A DNA stretch of 64,000 nt from Coleophoma eucalyptorum (Eukaryota; Ascomycota; Leotiomycetes; Helotiales; Dermateaceae), in contig JALRME010000013.1 in the NCBI GenBank assembly GCA_026120035.1, positions 372,001 to 436,000 of the forward strand. The letters are read 5' to 3'. Under the pieces are notes generated by a model. That model ran no database searches. It was given only the letters and a program-made list of their open reading frames with translations, and was not told the origin of the DNA. The position numbers were made by a program, and so were the translations under genes. The first letter of the stretch is position 1; every line of letters starts with the position of its first letter. Shown piece by piece: positions 46,501 to 57,511 of this stretch.

Positions 46501-48453
46501 ACTCTCCAGAGTGGTCCATCAAGGTCCTATGGGAAGACAGCTTGGTTACCGCCAATCACTTGTGATGCCTTAGCCGCTTGCTAAGCGCCAGCAATGTTTC
46601 TACACGATGTCTTCCATAAGCAAATTCTCTCTGCTTCAAGGCCGCTTTCCATTCAATCGCATCGTCGCTACACCCTCAGCGTTTCTTCAACGTCAGACTC
46701 GCAGCTTCAGTCACATTTATCAGTCTTAAATTCCACGGTACCTGCATTGCAGGTTCCCGCGTTCTTGGTGGCCACCAGGCCAGACCAGCGTCTCGCCGTT
46801 GTGTGTCTTACAAGCTTGAGATGGTTCCTGGGCCTGCTGTAGGTCGAGTGATCAGCGCTTGGATTGTCGTGGGCAAGAGGACTTTGGGGGGAAACGGTAA
46901 CGCTATTGTCATGTCGGAGATATCTGATATGCGAAGCTCATGTATAAGCAAGCGCCTATGCAGGTACAGTTACTTAACCTCTAGGTTCAGTAAAGCTGGC
47001 TGACGCTGGCAAACATGCTTCTTCAATGTTGCTATAGCCTTGTTCGTTTCATCGTCTCCTATCCCAAGGAAACGTCCTTTTCGTATCCTTGATAGGAGTC
47101 TTCTCCGAACCAGCGTCTACAAACATCCCATGAATGGTGACTTCGTGGTTATAAATAACAGATTCTGTGAGATTTTCTGGAAGCCACCTGTGTACGGATT
47201 GCTTGTCGTCGCTAACGAGATCTATGGTACCGCTGCCACATCAAAATGACAAGGAGATCCATGACTCGTTGATTGTAATCGCCCAGAAGCTTATTATCAT
47301 CAAGCATGTATTTAGCTATATGCTAGCGCCTGTAGATGATGGAATATATGCAGTCATTGTGTTGTTTTCTTTGTGGAAGCGCTACGGACCCAGTGGTGTA
47401 TGCAAACCCTGTTGCTTGTTCTAAGCTCGTGTTTCGAGCACGTAGGTTTTACGGGGTTCCGATCGAGGTGAGAGAAAGGGCTTAGAAGGTCTAGTTGTAT
47501 GTCAGTATGTTCATAGGCGCTAAGAAGGGTTTTTCCGTCTTGCTGACTGGAATATTTGATGAGTTAACCTTTATCTATGCATCAGGCATTATCCACATGA
47601 CTCCAAAGTTCTCGATGATTCTAACGTGCTTCGATCCCTTAAACTGCATATGCGGTTCTATAGTTATTTATTCGCTTGTTGCATATAATTACATAGCCTT
47701 TCAATCCAAATATAATAACATTACTGCAAAATACGAAGCTTTGGCAGGGTAAGGTAATATTTTTTGCCCTTCTGAGGACTGTCCGCAAATCACTACGCTA
47801 GATTATATAGATTTCGCATCTATTTACAAATCATGAGGCATATTGGCAAATGTACGAGGAGAGGTCTTAGGAAGTTCTACTGTATTTGCAAGTCATTGGA
47901 AGACTGTCTATGAAGATTTACTGACACGAATGGAGGGAATTATCTGTTAGAGTAGCTTCTCGGTTTATGGAATGGGAATAGAGAGTAAACACACCTACTG
48001 AATCCGATTCAGTATCCAAGAGTGGTTCCAGAAAATTCCGTTGCCTAGCGATTGGAGATTCTCACTATAAATATTGTAGTATAACCATATTTCTATGGTG
48101 ACTTTTGATAGGAGTGTCAATTCAAGATCTCGTATAGTTATAATAAGTGAATTCGAACAGGCCAAGGATAGTTGCTATTGCATTTAATGAGCACCGCGTA
48201 AGTGTTGAAAAATTAATGAAATTCCTAGGGATTCTATACTACAAACAGGATAGACAAAGTCAAGGATGGTAACTTACACGTCGAGTGTCCGGAAAGAGAA
48301 ATTCTATTAGGTCTTTGAATCATGTGATATATAATCACGTGCAATATCCTTATCGCGCTTAGATCCGCGGCAAAAGGTTCGCGATAAAGTTTAATATTTT
48401 CTTTCGCTCGAGAAATTCGAAAGAGTGTTCCTGCTCTTAAGACACTGCCGGCA
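43536..48453. other. 4.9-kb gene-poor region, AT-rich in its right part
   Basis: No domain-bearing frame was found. It includes a TTTGC microsatellite, and from about 47.5 to 48.4 kb the sequence becomes clearly AT-rich with long TA-rich stretches, unlike the rest of the window. The right end holds the MPP10 promoter and leader. Confidence 0.5.
44391..44422 (+). repeat. TTTGC microsatellite
   Basis: Four to five tandem TTTGC units followed by two TTGC units. Confidence 0.85.
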
Positions 48454-50706
48454 ATGGATACCACAGGAAGCACGACGTCCTCTAATACCTCGACATCGCA
48501 CACCATGACGGCCCTACCCAAAGAAACGTCTTCCTCCACCAACCACGTAAACACCACCAATAGCCCAATTGCAGATCTTCTCACAGCTCTCGCTCCAGAA
48601 AATCGGCATACATTCGTCCAGCCTCCGGCCAGCCTACCAAATGCCACTTTGGAGTTTGTGAAAAGCACACTTGATGGATTTGCTGGACCCCTTGGCGATG
48701 AGCAATTGGCGAGGCAAAAGGAGGATAGAAAGAAGAGGAAGCGCGGGGAGAGTGGACTTTCTGATGGAGAGGTTCTGAAAATTAGGAAGGTTCATGTTCA
48801 GGGATTTGAGGTCGAGCAAGTCTGGGAACAAGCAAGAAGGGTCATTGACGCTCTGAGAGGCGATGCCGAGAGGGTGCTTGAGGAATTAGGACCGGTAGAG
48901 GAGGAGAGTGAGGAGGATATGGAAGGCGATAGCGGGGTGGAATTGCTCAATTTTGATGAAGATGGATTCGAGGTCGGCTCAGGTGATGATGGCGAGAGCG
49001 ATGACGGGGAAGATGATGACGAGGAAGGGGAAGAAGAAGATTCAGAAGACGAAGATTTAGAGGCAGCACTCGATGGTGAAGGTGTCGATGACTTCGATGG
49101 ATTAGACGACGACGGAGATGAGGATGAGGAAGATGAAGATGAGGAAGATGAACCGACAGCCACTTTCACAGAGGATCCTCATGGTTTAAACGACGGCTTC
49201 TTTTCCATCGATGACTTCAACAAACAAACAGAGTTCCTCGAGCAACAAGATGCCGCGGCAGATCCATATACCGGAGAGGCAAGTGACGAGGAAGACGTTG
49301 ATTGGGATGCCGATCCAATGACTATGACCGAAAAGCCAACGAAAAAAACTGGCCGAGCTGCTGCCATGGATATTGATGATGACGAGGAAGAGGAAGATGA
49401 TGAGGAAGGCCCGACGTTTGGCAACGTGGATCTCAACGCACCTGAAGGAGAGAGTGATGACGACGAGGATGCAGACATGGATGAGGATGTCGATGCTGCT
49501 GGGGACAATACGAACGAGGTACTATATAAAGATTTCTTCGAACCTCCGCCGCGAAAAGCAGGAAAAGCAGAACGACAAGCCAACTACCTGGAACGACAAG
49601 CTCGAAAATCGAAGGCTACCGAACCAGAAGACGGAGAAGCTGATATGGAGCGAGCAATGGCGGATGTCCGCCGTGATCTCTTCGAAGACGAATCAGAAGG
49701 AGAAGACTCTCAAGATGCACTTTCAGATGTCGATCCAGCAGATCCAAAATCCAGACGCTCTGCTCACGAACGTCGACAGGCCAAATTAGCAGAAGAGATC
49801 CGGAGGTTAGAGGCTGCATCCGTGCAGAAACGAGAATGGACATTATCTGGAGAGGCGCGAGCAGCAGACAGACCTCTCAACTCTTTGCTAGAGGAAGATC
49901 TCGACTTCGAGCGTACAGGAAAGCCAGTCCCAGTTATCACAGCCGAAGTAAGTGAGAGTATCGAAGAGCTGATCAAGCGACGAATCCTAGCACAAGAATT
50001 CGACGAGGTGATCCGACGGCGACCAGATGCCTTAAACAACCCTGGAAATGCACGCCGAGGACAGTTCGAGCTGGATGACAGCAAGCCACAACAAAGTCTA
50101 GCAGAGATGTACGAGGAGGAGCATGTTAAGAATAACAATCCAGACACTTATATCAGCAAGGCGGATGAGAAGGTACAGAAGGAGGAAAGAGAGATCGAGG
50201 GCTTGTGGAAGGAAGTCAGTGCTAAACTGGACGCTCTGAGTAGCTGGCACTACAAGCCTAAGCCAGCAGCACCAACTCTCACCGTTGTCTCGGACGTGGC
50301 TACGATTGCTATGGAAGATGCTCAGCCCAGCACTGCGGCAGGCATGGCAGGAGCAGATAGCATGCTCGCCCCACAAGAGATCTACAAGACAGGCAAAGAC
50401 AAGGAGAGTGTGGAGAAGGGAGAAGTGGTACCTAAGAGCGGCGTCCCCGTTGCTCGACAGGAGATGACAAGAGAAGAGAAGCTCAGGAGGAGACGTCGTG
50501 AGAAGGAGCGTATCAGGAAGAGAGGAGGCGAAGAGCTTAACCAGAGACAAATTAGTAAGAAGGAACAAGCTAAGAGAGATACTCTTGGTGAGCTGAAGAA
50601 GGGTGGTGTTAAGGTTATTGGCAAGAAGGGTGAGGTTAGGGATGTTGACGGTAATAAGATTAAGGATGCTGCAGCATTGAATGGTGCTGGTGGATTTAAG
50701 CTATAA
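48454..50706 (+). CDS. mpp10: U3 snoRNP protein Mpp10
   Basis: Intronless, 750 residues. Mpp10 scaffolds the U3 snoRNP with Imp3 and Imp4 in the SSU processome. The N-terminal region (SPIADLLTALAPENRHTFVQ) is followed by a lysine cluster, then several long Asp/Glu runs (about residues 150-235 and 300-350) separated by conserved blocks such as GLNDGFFSIDDFNKQTEFLE and EVLYKDFFEPPPRK. The C-terminal half has the family core: EKREWTLSGEARAADRPLNS-like, NSLLEEDLDFERTGKPVPVI, TAEVSESIEELIKRRILAQE, FDEVIRRRP, and SWHYKPKPAAPTLTVVSDVA, then a basic tail. Start chosen at the first ATG of the frame. UTP25 (17.6 kb) serves the same processome. Confidence 0.95.
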   Translation: MDTTGSTTSSNTSTSHTMTALPKETSSSTNHVNTTNSPIADLLTALAPENRHTFVQPPASLPNATLEFVKSTLDGFAGPLGDEQLARQKEDRKKRKRGESGLSDGEVLKIRKVHVQGFEVEQVWEQARRVIDALRGDAERVLEELGPVEEESEEDMEGDSGVELLNFDEDGFEVGSGDDGESDDGEDDDEEGEEEDSEDEDLEAALDGEGVDDFDGLDDDGDEDEEDEDEEDEPTATFTEDPHGLNDGFFSIDDFNKQTEFLEQQDAAADPYTGEASDEEDVDWDADPMTMTEKPTKKTGRAAAMDIDDDEEEEDDEEGPTFGNVDLNAPEGESDDDEDADMDEDVDAAGDNTNEVLYKDFFEPPPRKAGKAERQANYLERQARKSKATEPEDGEADMERAMADVRRDLFEDESEGEDSQDALSDVDPADPKSRRSAHERRQAKLAEEIRRLEAASVQKREWTLSGEARAADRPLNSLLEEDLDFERTGKPVPVITAEVSESIEELIKRRILAQEFDEVIRRRPDALNNPGNARRGQFELDDSKPQQSLAEMYEEEHVKNNNPDTYISKADEKVQKEEREIEGLWKEVSAKLDALSSWHYKPKPAAPTLTVVSDVATIAMEDAQPSTAAGMAGADSMLAPQEIYKTGKDKESVEKGEVVPKSGVPVARQEMTREEKLRRRRREKERIRKRGGEELNQRQISKKEQAKRDTLGELKKGGVKVIGKKGEVRDVDGNKIKDAAALNGAGGFKL

Positions 50707-50862
50707 GATTGGAGACGGAAAATAAAATCATTTTTATCATTGAGACTGTACTTTTCTCCAGCACAGCATTTTAGAAGTGACACTATATTAAATACCTGCC
50801 TCTAGACAGTAAAGCCAGCACCACAATCTATCATTCCTCGCGGCGCCCACTTTCCCCTCCAT

Positions 50863-51112
50863 TTAGCTACCAACAATCACACCACCGTTCGGATGCAGGC
50901 TTTGTCCGGAGATAAAACTGCTGTCCGCACTCGCAAGGAAGACGAAGCAGGTTGCAACCTCAGATGGCTGACCTGGACGGCCCATAGGGCTTGTGAATTC
51001 CTTCTGAGCCTTCTCGTTCATGGTTGCGGGAATGAGCGGTGTCCAAACTGCAATGCCATTAGTTTTCTCACATCTTCTACCCCCAAGAACAGTTTCTAAG
51101 AAAAAGAGAGAA

Positions 51113-51160
<48 letters not shown>

Positions 51161-52089
51161 AGTCAAAAAATTAACTTACTTGGACCAGGACAAACTGCAT
51201 TGACACGAATGCCCTTCTCGATTTGTTGATTTGAGAGCGCGCGCGTAAAGGCTACAATGGCGCCCTTGGTTGAGGTGTAGTCCAGGAGATCAGGCCGTCC
51301 TATGTAGGGATTTACGGAAGCGCAGGTGATGATAGCATCGCCGGACTTCATTTGCGGGAGGGTGTATTTTGACAGAAAAAAGAACGGGTGGATGTTAGTA
51401 TCGAATGTCTTAATCCATTGCTCCCTATAATACCGCCAACTGTCAGCTTTCGACTCCCTTTCCCGTTTTCTTTTCAAAGTTGGGGGGGGGGGGTCGAATT
51501 GACATACTCAGAAAGCTCATCGATCGTCTCCTTCATCATCTGGAAGCCATGGTTGAGCACCAAGATATTAATACATCCCATCACCTCGACAGCTTTAGCA
51601 ACAACGCTCTTACACGCCTGCTGGCTCCGTAAATCCGCGCTCTGAAGATGCAGTTTCCCGCCTTTCTCTTGCACCAGCTTCTGCGTTTCTTGAGCATCCT
51701 TCTCTTCCTCGGGCGTGTAAACGATGGTGGATTCGGCGCCCTCCATCGCATACAGGATTGCTATCGCTCGTCCGATGCCACTGTCCCCTCCCGTGATCAG
51801 CGCCTTCTTGCCGGTCAGCTTCCCGGCGGCTTGGTAGGGTTGGTAGCCTCCTGAAGCAGTGGGCAATTGGTCGTTTACGGGATCTGGGCCTTCCATCTGG
51901 TGTTGCTTGCCGGGGGCATCTTGGTTCGCAACTGGAACCGTGTGACCTGGGGATTGGAAAGTCAGGAGGTTTGCTCTGATGGGTTTGGAATATGAGACGG
52001 GGGATCTATTCAAGCTTGCCTTTCTCAAATTGTGACTTCTGCTCTCCGCTACCCATAGCGGACTTGATGGCGTCTGTTGCAGCCTCCAT
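50863..52089 (-). CDS. Short-chain dehydrogenase/reductase (YdaD/YghA-like)
   Basis: Minus-strand exons 52089..52020, 51946..51508, 51424..51180 and 51047..50863; 312 residues. The Rossmann motif is TGGDSGIGRAIAILYAMEGA; the usual NNAG is LNHG here; catalytic Ser lies in CASVNPYIGRPD and the Tyr/Lys pair in LLDYTSTKGAIVAFTRALSN. The end is ISGQSLHPNGGVIVGS, as in the family of glucose/ribitol-type SDRs of bacteria and fungi; substrate unknown. Intron 1 is best read as GC-AG (AAAG|GCAAGC, 73 nt, branch-like CTGAC before CCCCAG); a GTAGCG donor at 52052 would also keep frame and remove 11 residues. Intron 2 holds a run of 12 G/C and intron 3 a GAAA/CTTT microsatellite. It converges with MPP10, 156 bp between stops. 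Confidence 0.88.
51115..51161 (+). repeat. GAAA microsatellite in the last intron of the SDR gene
   Basis: About 12 tandem GAAA units, CTTT on the sense strand of the gene, within the intron 51179..51048. Confidence 0.95.
51482..51493 (+). repeat. Run of 12 G in an SDR intron
   Basis: Mononucleotide run inside intron 51507..51425; 12 C on the sense strand. Confidence 0.95.
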
Positions 52090-54179
52090 TTTTGCTTGGA
52101 GTAAATGCAGGGTTCAGGGGATTGGGGAAAGTAAAATATTGAGATTGTGAGGGTAGGAGTAGATGAGGAGTGTTAAAGACACTTAATGCTATAGGAAATT
52201 GGAAGATATAAAGACTGGGGGGAATAGTATTCTCAACCAATTCACGCACCACTTCATAGGGAAGTACTTGTAGCACACGATCACGTTGTGTCCCATTGCT
52301 GCAGTAGAGCAGGCAAAATAATATTGATGATATCAGAATCAGCTAAGCGGGGGATTTGCAGAGACGGGGCGGCGAGGATTGGTCCGGAGCTGGATGATCG
52401 AGGAGCTGCCGTTGGTTTTCATTGGCTTTCATCGGTTTTCGGTAGGTTGTATGATGAAATGTAGTTGAGTTGACGAGAGCTTAAGATACACGACGTCACA
52501 TGTTTATACTTTGCCCCCGGCCGGCTGGTGGGGTTCTATTTTGTGTGAAGGAGGAGGGGATGCTCCGATGGTCGAGAATGCACTTATACTTATAGATGGA
52601 TATTTAACCGTGGAATTGGTCTCCTTTGCTTTTAGCTGGTGCAGAGTAGAAATATAACCTCATGCCCGGCTGTATCGTTCCCTTTTATGTACCGTCGCCT
52701 AGCCTGTCCTAATCTTTATGCTATATACTTTCAATTCCGACACCCTGGATTCGGAAAAGCCCTTTGTTACAATTATGCAATGGATTGAAAAGGCCATGTC
52801 GCACCACTTACTCATGCAAAATCAACCATCAATAATGCTAACCGGTATCTCTCGATCAGCCGTCGACATGGTCTCCCGTCGCATATCCGACATCAAGTGA
52901 GTGAGAGAATCTCCCTTTTGAAGCGAAGTCCTTTTTAAGCGAGCTCGGTAGCAAAGCAAGACACCACTTCTCTGATGCACATTTCTCTGAGACCAAGATC
53001 TATCGATTACCTGCTGACAACTGCTTTTACGTGACCTTGAGAAGACACTATTTGCTCCTTTGTTTTCCGTATGGGCCTCAATAACCTGCAATCATACTCA
53101 TGCTACTCATGGATTCGTTTAATCTAGCTACTGGGCAGAGTACATTCCAAAGATTCCAACGCGGTCGTCATGGCACAACCTAAGTTCCAGGCTTTCACTC
53201 CTAAAATTTAGCACAGTCTCAGTTGACTTCCGTCAGTCGTGGATTTGCTGGCAAACGTTGGGTTAAGGCGTTGTTATTCTTAGCGACATGGAGAGCATTT
53301 GGGATGTTCTCAAGATTCTCGCTTCAATGACGTAGATATAGCCCCGGCCACCTGACATCCTCCCGGCGAGGGACCTCACCTCACCTACTTTCCATTCTCA
53401 TCGCAAACAAGCTCGCTCCAAAGAATCATGATCCGGTCCTTGCACTGAGCCAGCCACTACTAGAAAAGTCTCCAGCCACCTTCCACAACACCCTGCGTGT
53501 TGGACCGATGTGGCTTGCCCATAAGGTCGGAATGGTTTCCCAGCCAATCCCTGTCTGATGGTCCACGACACCGTCAGCCAAGACCATTCCAACCCTGTTT
53601 TATCCAGACAACATTTTCCCTTTCCTTCTATCTAGCCCTCAACGATCGCCAGGGAGAGGCACTGGCCTCCAGGACGATCGAGAAGGACTAGAAGGTTTAA
53701 AATGACTTCATGTCAGCATGGCCAAGTTCCCGAATAGGCCAACACGCCTGTTAACCCATACCTTTGCACAGCCGCTGCCGCATCATGCCCCGGTTTCCCA
53801 GTTTTATCCCACGCGAGTTGATTCTGTACGGAAGATCAGGGTCCAAAGTTGTCTGTCGTCTTGGTCTTTTATTCGTCGGCTTGGGAAACCCCACATCTAT
53901 GATGTACCCATTACCGTCATACGGCCCGGGATGTAGGTGATACCAGTTTTTCTCCTCAAAGGCAAAGACAAGTCAGTGCTATACCAGTTCTGTTCTGCCC
54001 TACTGTAGGAATCGACCAAAAAGTAGCATAACCATCTATATAAGAACGTCCAATCACCCTCCTCTTCCACCCTTTTCCTCCCTATTATCATCATCTCACC
54101 AACAACCAAATAAAACAAAATTCCATCCCAAACCTCAAATACCTTTAACACAAAGTCCAAAAACAAACCTCTTTCAAAT
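52090..54179. other. 2.1-kb divergent intergenic region, SDR gene / small basic protein gene
   Basis: No supported gene. It contains both promoters; a TATA box lies near the right end. The 90 nt before 54180 are rich in A and C without ATG, as in unstructured leaders of strongly expressed genes. Confidence 0.5.
54037..54044 (+). promoter_or_regulatory. TATA box of the small basic protein gene
   Basis: TATATAAG, 136 bp upstream of the start codon at 54180, followed by CAATCA at 54051. Position and quality fit a regulated, inducible fungal promoter. Confidence 0.65.
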
Positions 54180-54608
54180 ATGCATTCCTCCACAAGACAC
54201 ACCACAACCACCAGCAAGCCCACCATGATGACCCGTCTCCGGGGCCGCCACGCCAACACGCGCACAGTCAAGACAACGACAACCACACACCCAACCCACC
54301 ACAACCACACCCACGCCGCAGGAACTACCACTACCGGAACCCGTCGTTCAGGTTGGGGCAGAAAGCGAACAACCGCCACACCAGTGCATCACCATAGGCG
54401 ACATGCTACCATGGGCGACAAGATTAGCGGGGCGATGATGAAGCTCAAAGGGAGCTTGACGCGAAGACCTGGTGTTAAGGTATGTCTTTTCTACTCCTGA
54501 TTTTTCTGTCTGTTGGAATGAGCGGCTGGCTAATGGATTATTTGGTAGGCTGCTGGCACTAGGCGCATGCATGGTACCGATGGACGTGGAAGCCATCGCG
54601 TGTACTAG
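54180..54608 (+). CDS. Small basic Thr/His-rich protein with conserved C-terminus
   Basis: Exons 54180..54479 and 54549..54608 give 119 residues; the 69-nt intron is GTATGT...GGTAG, phase 0. The N-terminal 80 residues are Thr-, His- and Arg-rich and disordered (TTTTSKPTMMTRLRGRHANT, TVKTTTTTHPTHHNHTHAAG). The last 40 residues are compact and look conserved: ATMGDKISGAMMKLKGSLTR, then RPGVK|AAGTRRMHGTDGRGSH, assembled over the splice site. I recall similar small proteins in many filamentous ascomycetes, of unknown function, but cannot name a characterised member. Without splicing the conserved end is lost. TATA box and A/C-rich leader suggest strong or inducible expression. Confidence 0.8.
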
Positions 54609-55262
54609 ACTAGACACATTATGCCCAGAAATGGGGGAGTGTGCCCAGTGGAGAAAGCTGTACGATAATGTTAAAGATACCCAGATGATATTTATGAGTG
54701 ATGGGAGCGAAAGGAAGTCATGCGGTTTTACTAAACGAGGTTACATATAATGCAATTCAATTCCATTGCAGACTATTTCTGAATTGCCATTTTATTTCCT
54801 GACTGGCTTTGAAGTATCTACAAATTACATGAATGAGTAAAGTTTTTCTTGATGCCCTTTGATTACCCTTGTACACACTGTAAACCTTGTAGACCCTTGG
54901 AAACCGGAGAAAGAGCTTAGCGATTAAAATTCCATCATTCCTGTACAGGTCTACGACCGTAAGCCTGTCTTGTTAAACCGAAATTGCATTTTAAAAAAAG
55001 AAGGGAAGAAGACTCTGACATAACTAGGAGAAATAGTGCAGCCGAGTGAGTGATATAAAAACACGGCTCTAGAGTTCAAACATGCCCGACTACAACTTCC
55101 TTGACCGATATGATACTCAGCCAAATCAGCTTGTAAGGGGTCGATATCCACCAAACTTATATCGTTCCCTTGAGTTCCGAATGGGGCAACCTGAGTAAGG
55201 AAAATCGGTAGACTCTAGCAGCTTGTTAGCCCATCTGTTTCAGCGACTCTAGTTCCGGCGGA
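54609..55262. other. Convergent 3' spacer, small basic protein gene / disordered protein gene
   Basis: 654 bp, no gene seen. Confidence 0.55.
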
Positions 55263-57493
55263 TTAAATAGCTCTATCGGTCCAAGGCTCTCTGTAACTCG
55301 ATATCTCGCTAGTTATCATGTACAGACTACGTCTGTCTTCCCTGGGTATGTACATTGGGGTGTGGCGTTTTCTGCTAACTCCTCGTTCATGGTCCATGAT
55401 ATTTTCGTCATTGGTCTCTGTCCCTTCATAGTTTCTTACACCAGCACCCCTAGGTGTAAGATCAAAGACATAACTTCTAGTAGCATTAGCAGTGGTTGAG
55501 TGAGCATGCCCATTGCCATAGAACATAAGCCTATCATGTAGACGTGGTGTGGATGATCCAGAAGGGCTTAATCCCAAGGTGCTATTGGTATCATAACTTC
55601 TAATAGGTGTTTCGGGGTCCTTTTTAGGAGTCGAGGCCCTTGTTGGGCTAGGTTGCAGTGACGAGACATCTTCAAAACAATAGTGTTCTCCTAGTTGCTG
55701 GGCAATTCGCTCATCAAAGTCGGGAAATGGGCTGAGTGCGACATCTGTTGTGATCTGTTTTGGATGGATTGTGTCTTGTTGCTCCATCTTAAGGCCAACC
55801 TGCATACTACCATGGGGTTGATCAGTAAACACAATTGCGTCTGGATCCTCCAAATCCTGTGCTTTTTTAGGATCCTTTGCCTTAAACCCTTCTTTCTGTG
55901 GAAATTTTCTGTACATAGAGGGTACTCTGGGGGTAACTGGAATATCTTCGGTAGAACCAATGGTTAGATTCAGGTGGCTGTTATGACTCTGATTCAAGGG
56001 CATCTTTGAGATAAATAGATCCTGAGAGCGGTCGTCTAGATTCGGCTCACTCTTCTTACTCCTTAAAGATCTGCCATCATCTGCAACTGGCTTACGGCGG
56101 ATATTCCCATCGCCAGTCAACTCTTTTATCTTCTCTCGCTTAAGATTGTCACCTAAGTTAAAGATGTTAACACCTGTATTACCATGAGGACATGCAAACG
56201 TACCTTCGTTGAGATAACGTTCCGGTGAGGACACATCACAGAGCTTTTGAATCTCATCAGTGTTAATCTTGCGATTTTCAGGCTTCACCTCGATTGATCC
56301 ACAGAAAATACCCTTGACTTTGCTAACACATCTTCCTGTATTCTCCATTATCTTTCTTCCCAGATTATGACCTCGAGGTGACTTTCGGGCAATTCTTATG
56401 AGATCCAATCGCTTGGATTCTGCCATGTCAGCATTTGCTTTGTGCAACTTGAGAATTGCCGCATTGATGGAATCGCCTGTATCAGGCATTTTGGTTGTTT
56501 CTTGTGGACCAGCATCGGCCATGGCACCTGGAACAGTACCGGTAGGTTGTTTGCTCATTCCAAAGGGATCATCAGATGTATTTGGCCCTGGAAAACCATA
56601 GAAGCCTGGTGATAGTGTGGTTGGCAAAGCACAACTCATTAGTAGGTGCTCCTGCTCTGGCTGTCTTTGCTTAGACTGTCCTTGCATGTCCTGGGAACTT
56701 TCCGTGATGCTCTTACTTGACTGTTGAAGGGTCCTCTTGGCGGATTTTGTCGGAGGCGATTGACGATGTTGAGGTTTACTGAAAGAAAACTCACTGCTTC
56801 GCCCACTCAGTGTATAAGAACTCCCTAGTGAACTCATGTTCATCTGCTTAAGCATTTTGGAAGAAGTGCATGGTACGTCCAAATTATGCGAATAATGCAG
56901 GCCTCTGGATGCTTCTGTACGAAATATGCCAGGCTCCACAACGGGTCCTTGTGTGGAATGACTGGCAGGAGGTCCCATGGTTGTAAACTCAGAGACAACC
57001 TTAGATGAAGTAGCTTGCGACATTCCGCTCTCTCGAATTTCTTGAAGTACACTCACATCAGAGTTGGCGAGGATACCACTCTCCGCATCAACAATATCTT
57101 CGTCGCAGTTTTCAAATTGCTTGCTCGCAATAAGGGTATTCTTAGCAGGTTGACTTGAGTGAATAGCACTGCCATGGTTTTGGAACAAGGGTGCGAAGGT
57201 GCCTTCATTTCCCCTGCTGGCTGCTAGATAGAACACCGTATTAGTTTGTATCAGATTAAAGTTCTTGTGGTTTGATAACACAGCGCGTAATGCATCATGA
57301 CTGACTAGAGCATATGAATGTTGTAGCTAGATGAAGATCTACTGTGTTCATATATAGCCAATAGCAATTAGGAAATAAAGGAGAAAACTTGTTACATACG
57401 TGGAAGCTGGCTGTTGTCGAGGAGTGCCGATGTATTGGCACCCGAAGCTATTGTGGTAGCCAGGGGTAATTTGGACTTCTTTTTTAAATCCAT
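55263..57493 (-). CDS. Large disordered protein of unknown function
   Basis: Minus-strand exons 57493..57400 and 57304..55263; 711 residues (717 if the in-frame ATG at 57511 is used). The donor is GTATGT; of the acceptors near 57305-57340 only GCTCTAG at 57305 restores the frame, giving DNSQLPLSHDALRAVLSNHK. The first 70 residues look ordered and conserved in character (NFNLIQTNTVFYLAASRGNE, FAPLFQNHGSAIHSSQ). The rest is polar, Ser/Pro/Lys-rich, with many SP and TP sites, a few short hydrophobic patches and a basic C-terminus. No domain is recognised. The intron choice is inference. Confidence 0.75.
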
Positions 57494-57511
57494 CTTATAT
57501 TTTCTTCGCAT

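Noticed and set aside
49179..49583. Long Ser-rich frames opposite MPP10 (also 48798-49169)
   Set aside because: Shadows of the Asp/Glu runs of Mpp10 on the sense strand.
57305..57345. Acceptor CATCTAG for the second exon of the disordered-protein gene
   Set aside because: Does not restore the frame with the phase-1 donor; reads into a stop.
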